DNA of 5,460 bases, taken from positions 1 to 5,460 of the forward strand of contig CADBMY010000122.1 in the NCBI GenBank assembly GCA_902795905.1. Direction: 5' to 3'. Source of the DNA: an uncultured Erysipelotrichaceae bacterium (lineage in GTDB: Bacteria; Bacillota_I; Bacilli_A; Erysipelotrichales; Erysipelotrichaceae). This document shows positions 1 through 5,460 of this stretch, in pieces (the stretch's first letter is position 1; each line of letters opens with the position of its first letter). The notes beneath the pieces are model-generated. The model was not told where the DNA came from. It saw only the letters and a program-made list of their open reading frames with translations, and ran no database searches. The position numbers and the translations under genes were made by a program.

Positions 1-389
1 CCGTCATTATCATACGCAAGGATCGTATCATCACGTGCATTGATCAGCTCTGCGACATGATCGTAGTACTCCCTGTCATCTGTTTTATCCTTGTAAATAT
101 TGTAGTAGAACACCTGTGTCCCGGCATCCCTGACAACTTCATCCAGAAACGGCACATATGCCTGACACCACGGGCACTCGGGAAAACCGAGAAAGACGAC
201 CGCAGTACCATGTTCGATCAGTGCTGTCAGTCTCTCCTGATCGATGATCTCAAATGTATTCTCTTCCGGCAGTGCAGTATAGATCTCGTTGATCTTCATA
301 CTGCCGGGGGTCGGCTCTGCAGGCTGTTCAGGCTTTGTGCATCCTGTAAACAGAAGTATGCACAGTACTGCCATCAGTATTCTCTTCAT
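1..389 (-). CDS. Thioredoxin-fold lipoprotein, C-terminus cut by the window edge
   Basis: This is the first 129 codons of a secreted, membrane-anchored thioredoxin-like protein; the gene runs off the left edge. The start at 389 is supported by GGAGG at 395-399, 5 nt upstream. Residues 1-17 form a lipoprotein signal: MKR, a hydrophobic stretch, then LLFTGC, with Cys17 the expected lipidated residue. A Pro/Glu-rich linker (about 18-30) follows. The thioredoxin-like domain starts near residue 45: a beta strand (AVVFLGF, 63-69) leads into the active-site motif CPWC (Cys72, Cys75), then a helix and a second strand (QVFYYNIY, 92-99). The cis-proline region that would complete the fold lies outside the window. 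CxxC lipoproteins of this type are generally assigned thiol-disulfide roles on the outer face of the membrane, and some relatives are annotated as bacteriocin transport accessory-like proteins. The exact substrate cannot be told. It has its own promoter and is separated from eno by a terminator, so it is probably not part of the glycolytic operon. Confidence 0.87.
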   Translation of the reverse strand, partial: MKRILMAVLCILLFTGCTKPEQPAEPTPGSMKINEIYTALPEENTFEIIDQERLTALIEHGTAVVFLGFPECPWCQAYVPFLDEVVRDAGTQVFYYNIYKDKTDDREYYDHVAELINARDDTILAYDND

Positions 390-453
390 ATCTGCCTCCG
401 TTCTCCTTTCGTCTATTGATCCGCATCTGTTCCATGCGGGTATAATCAGCACA

Positions 454-474
454 TACAGCTTACCGTAAGCTGTA
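454..474. repeat. Perfect 9-bp inverted repeat at predicted lipoprotein transcription start
   Basis: TACAGCTTA (454-462) and TAAGCTGTA (466-474) are perfect inverted copies around a 3-nt centre (CCG). The repeat begins about 8 nt downstream of the TATAAT box at 482-487, so it lies at or just after the predicted transcription start of the lipoprotein gene. No U-run follows on the minus strand, so it does not look like a terminator. It could be a repressor operator or a hairpin at the 5' end of the mRNA. A second, weaker repeat, CCGCAT (421-426) and ATGCGG (434-439), lies further into the same leader. Confidence 0.6.
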
Positions 475-481
475 CTGTATC

Positions 482-511
482 ATTATACACTTAATCCCTG
501 CCGGCGGTGAA
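482..511 (-). promoter_or_regulatory. Predicted sigma-A promoter of the lipoprotein gene
   Basis: On the minus strand a perfect TATAAT (482-487) is preceded by TTCACC (506-511), which matches 4 of 6 bases of the -35 consensus at 18-nt spacing. The predicted start near 475 gives a leader of about 86 nt before the ATG at 389. The -10 box is convincing; the -35 is weak. The 200-bp stretch 390-590 holds this promoter, the inverted repeats and the eno terminator, and no gene that I can support. Confidence 0.55.
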
Positions 512-537
512 TGATGCACAGGATGGCTTACAGACAG

Positions 538-567
538 AAAAAAACTGTCTCAGATGAGAGACAGTTT
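538..567 (-). terminator. Rho-independent terminator of the pgk-tpiA-eno operon
   Basis: On the minus strand, a perfect 10-bp stem (AAACTGTCTC pairing with GAGACAGTTT; plus-strand arms 542-551 and 558-567) encloses a 6-nt loop. It runs directly into seven consecutive T residues (544-538), three of which overlap the stem base. It begins 23 nt after the eno stop codon. Only a short, interrupted T-rich tract lies on the plus-strand side, so strong bidirectional function is less certain. Confidence 0.92.
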
Positions 568-590
568 CTGTTTATGGATTGTTCAGAAGC

Positions 591-2668
<2,078 letters not shown>

Positions 2669-2670
2669 GA

Positions 2671-3849
2671 TTACTTCTCCGGGATAATTGCTACACCGGG
2701 CAGTTCCTTACCTTCCATGTATTCCAGGGAAGCACCGCCGCCTGTAGAAATGTGGCTGAACTTCTCAGCATAGCCGAGGTTCTTGGCAGCCGAAGCACTG
2801 TCGCCGCCGCCGATGATCGTTGTAGCACCTTCCAGTTCCGCAAGAGCCTTGCAGATCTCGATCGTGCCCTTGGCAAATTCAGGCTTTTCAAAAACACCCA
2901 TCGGTCCGTTCCAGAAGACTGTCTTGGCACCTTCAAGAGCCTTCTTGAATTCAGCAATTGTCTCATCACCGATATCGAGTCCCATGTAGTCATCAGGAAT
3001 CTCACCGGCTTTGACTGTCTTAATATCTGTAGGATTGTCAAAGTCATTGGCAATAACTGTATCAACAGGCAGGAACAGCTTGCCGGTACCCTTTGCCATG
3101 AAGTCTCTTGCAAGATCTTCCTTGTCAGCTTCCAGCAGGGATGTACCGATCTTCTTGCCTTCTGCAGCCTGGAATGTATAAGCCATACCGCCGCCGATCA
3201 GAACCTTGTCAGCGATCTTGAGCAGATTCTCGATAACACCGATCTTGTCACTGACCTTGGCACCGCCGAGGATCGCCACAAACGGTCTCTGAGGATCATT
3301 CAGGGCACCGCCCAGAACATTCAGTTCCTTCTCTACCAGGAAGCCTACAGCAGCCGGCAGATGCGTAGGAATACCTACTGTGGACGCATGTGCTCTGTGT
3401 ACGGAACCGAAAGCATCTTCGACGAACAGATCGCCGAGAGAAGCCCAGTAAGCACCCAGCTCAGGGTCATTCTTGGACTCGCCTGCTTCATAGCGGGTAT
3501 TCTGCATCAGAACGATCTCGCCTTCCTTCATTTCAGCTACAGCGTTCTCAAGCTCTGCACCTCTTGTCGCATTCACAAATTTCACCGGTGCGCTCTGTAC
3601 TTCCGCAAGACGGGCAGCGACGATGGACATATCATTCTTGATCTTGTCTTCATCTGTCTTTACCTTGCCGAGATGACTGAGAAGGATAACCTTCGCACCG
3701 TTTTCAGTCAGATAATTGATTGTCGGTAAAGCTGCGATGATACGGTTGTCATCCGTGATCACACCGTTCTTGTGCGGTACGTTGAAGTCAACACGTACAA
3801 TAACACGCTTACCTTTGACGTTAAGGTCCTTTACTGTTACTTTTGCCAT
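2671..3849 (-). CDS. pgk: Phosphoglycerate kinase
   Basis: The enzyme transfers phosphate from 1,3-bisphosphoglycerate to ADP, the first ATP-yielding step of glycolysis (EC 2.7.2.3), as a cytoplasmic monomer. The 392 residues form the usual two-domain protein. N-domain substrate residues are visible: RVDFNVP (19-25), R36, SHLG (58-61), R119 in QNTRYE and R152 in [10 protein letters not shown]. The C-domain holds the nucleotide site: GGAKVSDK (195-202), WNGPMGVFE (313-321), the glycine-rich GGGDSASA (347-354) and STGGGAS (368-374). After SHLG the protein has K62-V63 rather than the common Arg-Pro; this is a conservative change, not a sign of inactivation. The start is supported by GGGAGG at 3857-3862, 7 nt upstream. 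It is the first gene of the operon and has its own promoter, overlapped by a Rex-like palindrome. No gap gene precedes it. Confidence 0.99.
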   Translation of the reverse strand: MAKVTVKDLNVKGKRVIVRVDFNVPHKNGVITDDNRIIAALPTINYLTENGAKVILLSHLGKVKTDEDKIKNDMSIVAARLAEVQSAPVKFVNATRGAELENAVAEMKEGEIVLMQNTRYEAGESKNDPELGAYWASLGDLFVEDAFGSVHRAHASTVGIPTHLPAAVGFLVEKELNVLGGALNDPQRPFVAILGGAKVSDKIGVIENLLKIADKVLIGGGMAYTFQAAEGKKIGTSLLEADKEDLARDFMAKGTGKLFLPVDTVIANDFDNPTDIKTVKAGEIPDDYMGLDIGDETIAEFKKALEGAKTVFWNGPMGVFEKPEFAKGTIEICKALAELEGATTIIGGGDSASAAKNLGYAEKFSHISTGGGASLEYMEGKELPGVAIIPEK

Positions 3850-3877
3850 ATGGACACCTCCCTTTTTTTCCTACAGT

Positions 3878-3907
3878 ATTATATCACCCGTGCCTGTTGT
3901 GAGTAAA
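3878..3907 (-). promoter_or_regulatory. Predicted extended -10 promoter of pgk-tpiA-eno
   Basis: On the minus strand a perfect TATAAT (3878-3883) is preceded by TGA, giving the extended -10 form TGnTATAAT. A partial -35, TTTACT (3902-3907, 4 of 6 matches), lies 18 nt upstream. The predicted start near 3871 leaves a leader of only about 22 nt, which contains the ribosome binding site and no room for a riboswitch. Confidence 0.75.
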
Positions 3908-3914
3908 TGCACAA
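3897..3914. promoter_or_regulatory. Candidate Rex operator overlapping the pgk -35 region
   Basis: The 18-bp sequence TTGTGAGTAAATGCACAA has perfect outer arms TTGTG and CACAA. Against the Gram-positive Rex consensus TTGTGAA-N4-TTCACAA it matches 12 of 14 specified positions; the two mismatches are at symmetric positions 7 and 13 (1 to 18 numbering). It fully covers the predicted -35 box, the classic position for a repressor. Rex is known in Bacillota to repress fermentation and, in some lineages, glycolytic genes until NADH rises. No rex gene is in this window, so the assignment is inferred from the site alone. Confidence 0.55.
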
Positions 3915-3939
3915 GTCATGGTATTCCTGAATTATTTCT

Positions 3940-5400
<1,461 letters not shown>

Positions 5401-5444
5401 TCAGGCGCATCCATTGTCTTTTCTTTCTTTAAACCTGTATGTCA

Positions 5445-5453
5445 ATTATATCA
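5445..5453 (-). promoter_or_regulatory. Predicted extended -10 element of the 6-phospho-beta-glucosidase gene
   Basis: On the minus strand TGATATAAT (5453-5445) is a perfect extended -10 box. The predicted start near 5438 gives a leader of about 52 nt. The matching -35 would lie beyond the right edge, so the promoter is incomplete here. The leader shows no LicT/BglG-type antiterminator site, no terminator hairpin and no clear catabolite response element. The TTGACA just after the box (5439-5444) has no good -10 partner downstream. Confidence 0.55.
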
Positions 5454-5460
5454 TGGAATA

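Noticed and set aside
57..419. 120-codon plus-strand reading frame opposite the lipoprotein gene
   Set aside because: The minus-strand frame has a signal peptide, lipobox, CPWC motif and good ribosome binding site, and explains the region fully.
421..439. Six-base inverted repeat CCGCAT / ATGCGG with a 7-nt loop in the lipoprotein leader
   Set aside because: It is too short to separate from chance and has no T-run. It is mentioned under the stronger repeat at 454-474 but not called on its own.
416..446. Promoter-like TTGATC and TATAAT on the plus strand, pointing toward eno as an antisense promoter
   Set aside because: The spacing is 19 nt, the -35 is partial, and the transcript would run into the hairpin at 542-567. 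There is no gene on that strand to serve. A chance match in an AT-rich intergenic region is more likely.

Overview
The window reads as chromosomal DNA of a low-to-mid GC member of the Bacillota (Firmicutes). The evidence is strong AGGAGG-type ribosome binding sites, TATAAT boxes with extended -10 elements, a lipoprotein signal peptide ending in LFTGC, and Gram-positive-like glycolytic enzymes. An Erysipelotrichia-like gut anaerobe is my best guess from overall protein style, but I cannot prove the class. All five genes lie on the minus strand, so transcription runs from high to low coordinates. I see no mobile elements, CRISPR arrays, tRNAs or rRNAs.

In transcription order, the first gene (5385-3940) is a complete GH1 6-phospho-beta-glucosidase. 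Its -10 box lies near the right edge and the -35 box is outside the window. After a 90-bp gap with no visible terminator come pgk (3849-2671), tpiA (2668-1916) and eno (1889-591). These are spaced by 2 and 26 nt and form one operon for lower glycolysis, closed by a clear intrinsic terminator at 538-567. The usual companions gap (before pgk) and gpmI (between tpiA and eno) are absent. After a 200-bp intergenic region with its own promoter and a strong inverted repeat, a thioredoxin-fold lipoprotein gene (CPWC motif) starts at 389 and runs off the left edge.

The glucosidase would hydrolyse phosphorylated beta-glucosides from PTS uptake to glucose 6-phosphate, which feeds the glycolytic steps encoded next door. 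The most interesting regulatory signal is an 18-bp imperfect palindrome at 3897-3914. It matches 12 of 14 informative positions of the Rex (NADH/NAD+ sensor) box and covers the -35 region of the pgk promoter, suggesting redox control of the pgk-tpiA-eno operon.

I did not find an undescribed system. The window is mostly core metabolism. The points worth a second look are the Rex-like operator, the palindrome at the predicted lipoprotein transcription start, and the reduced operon composition.
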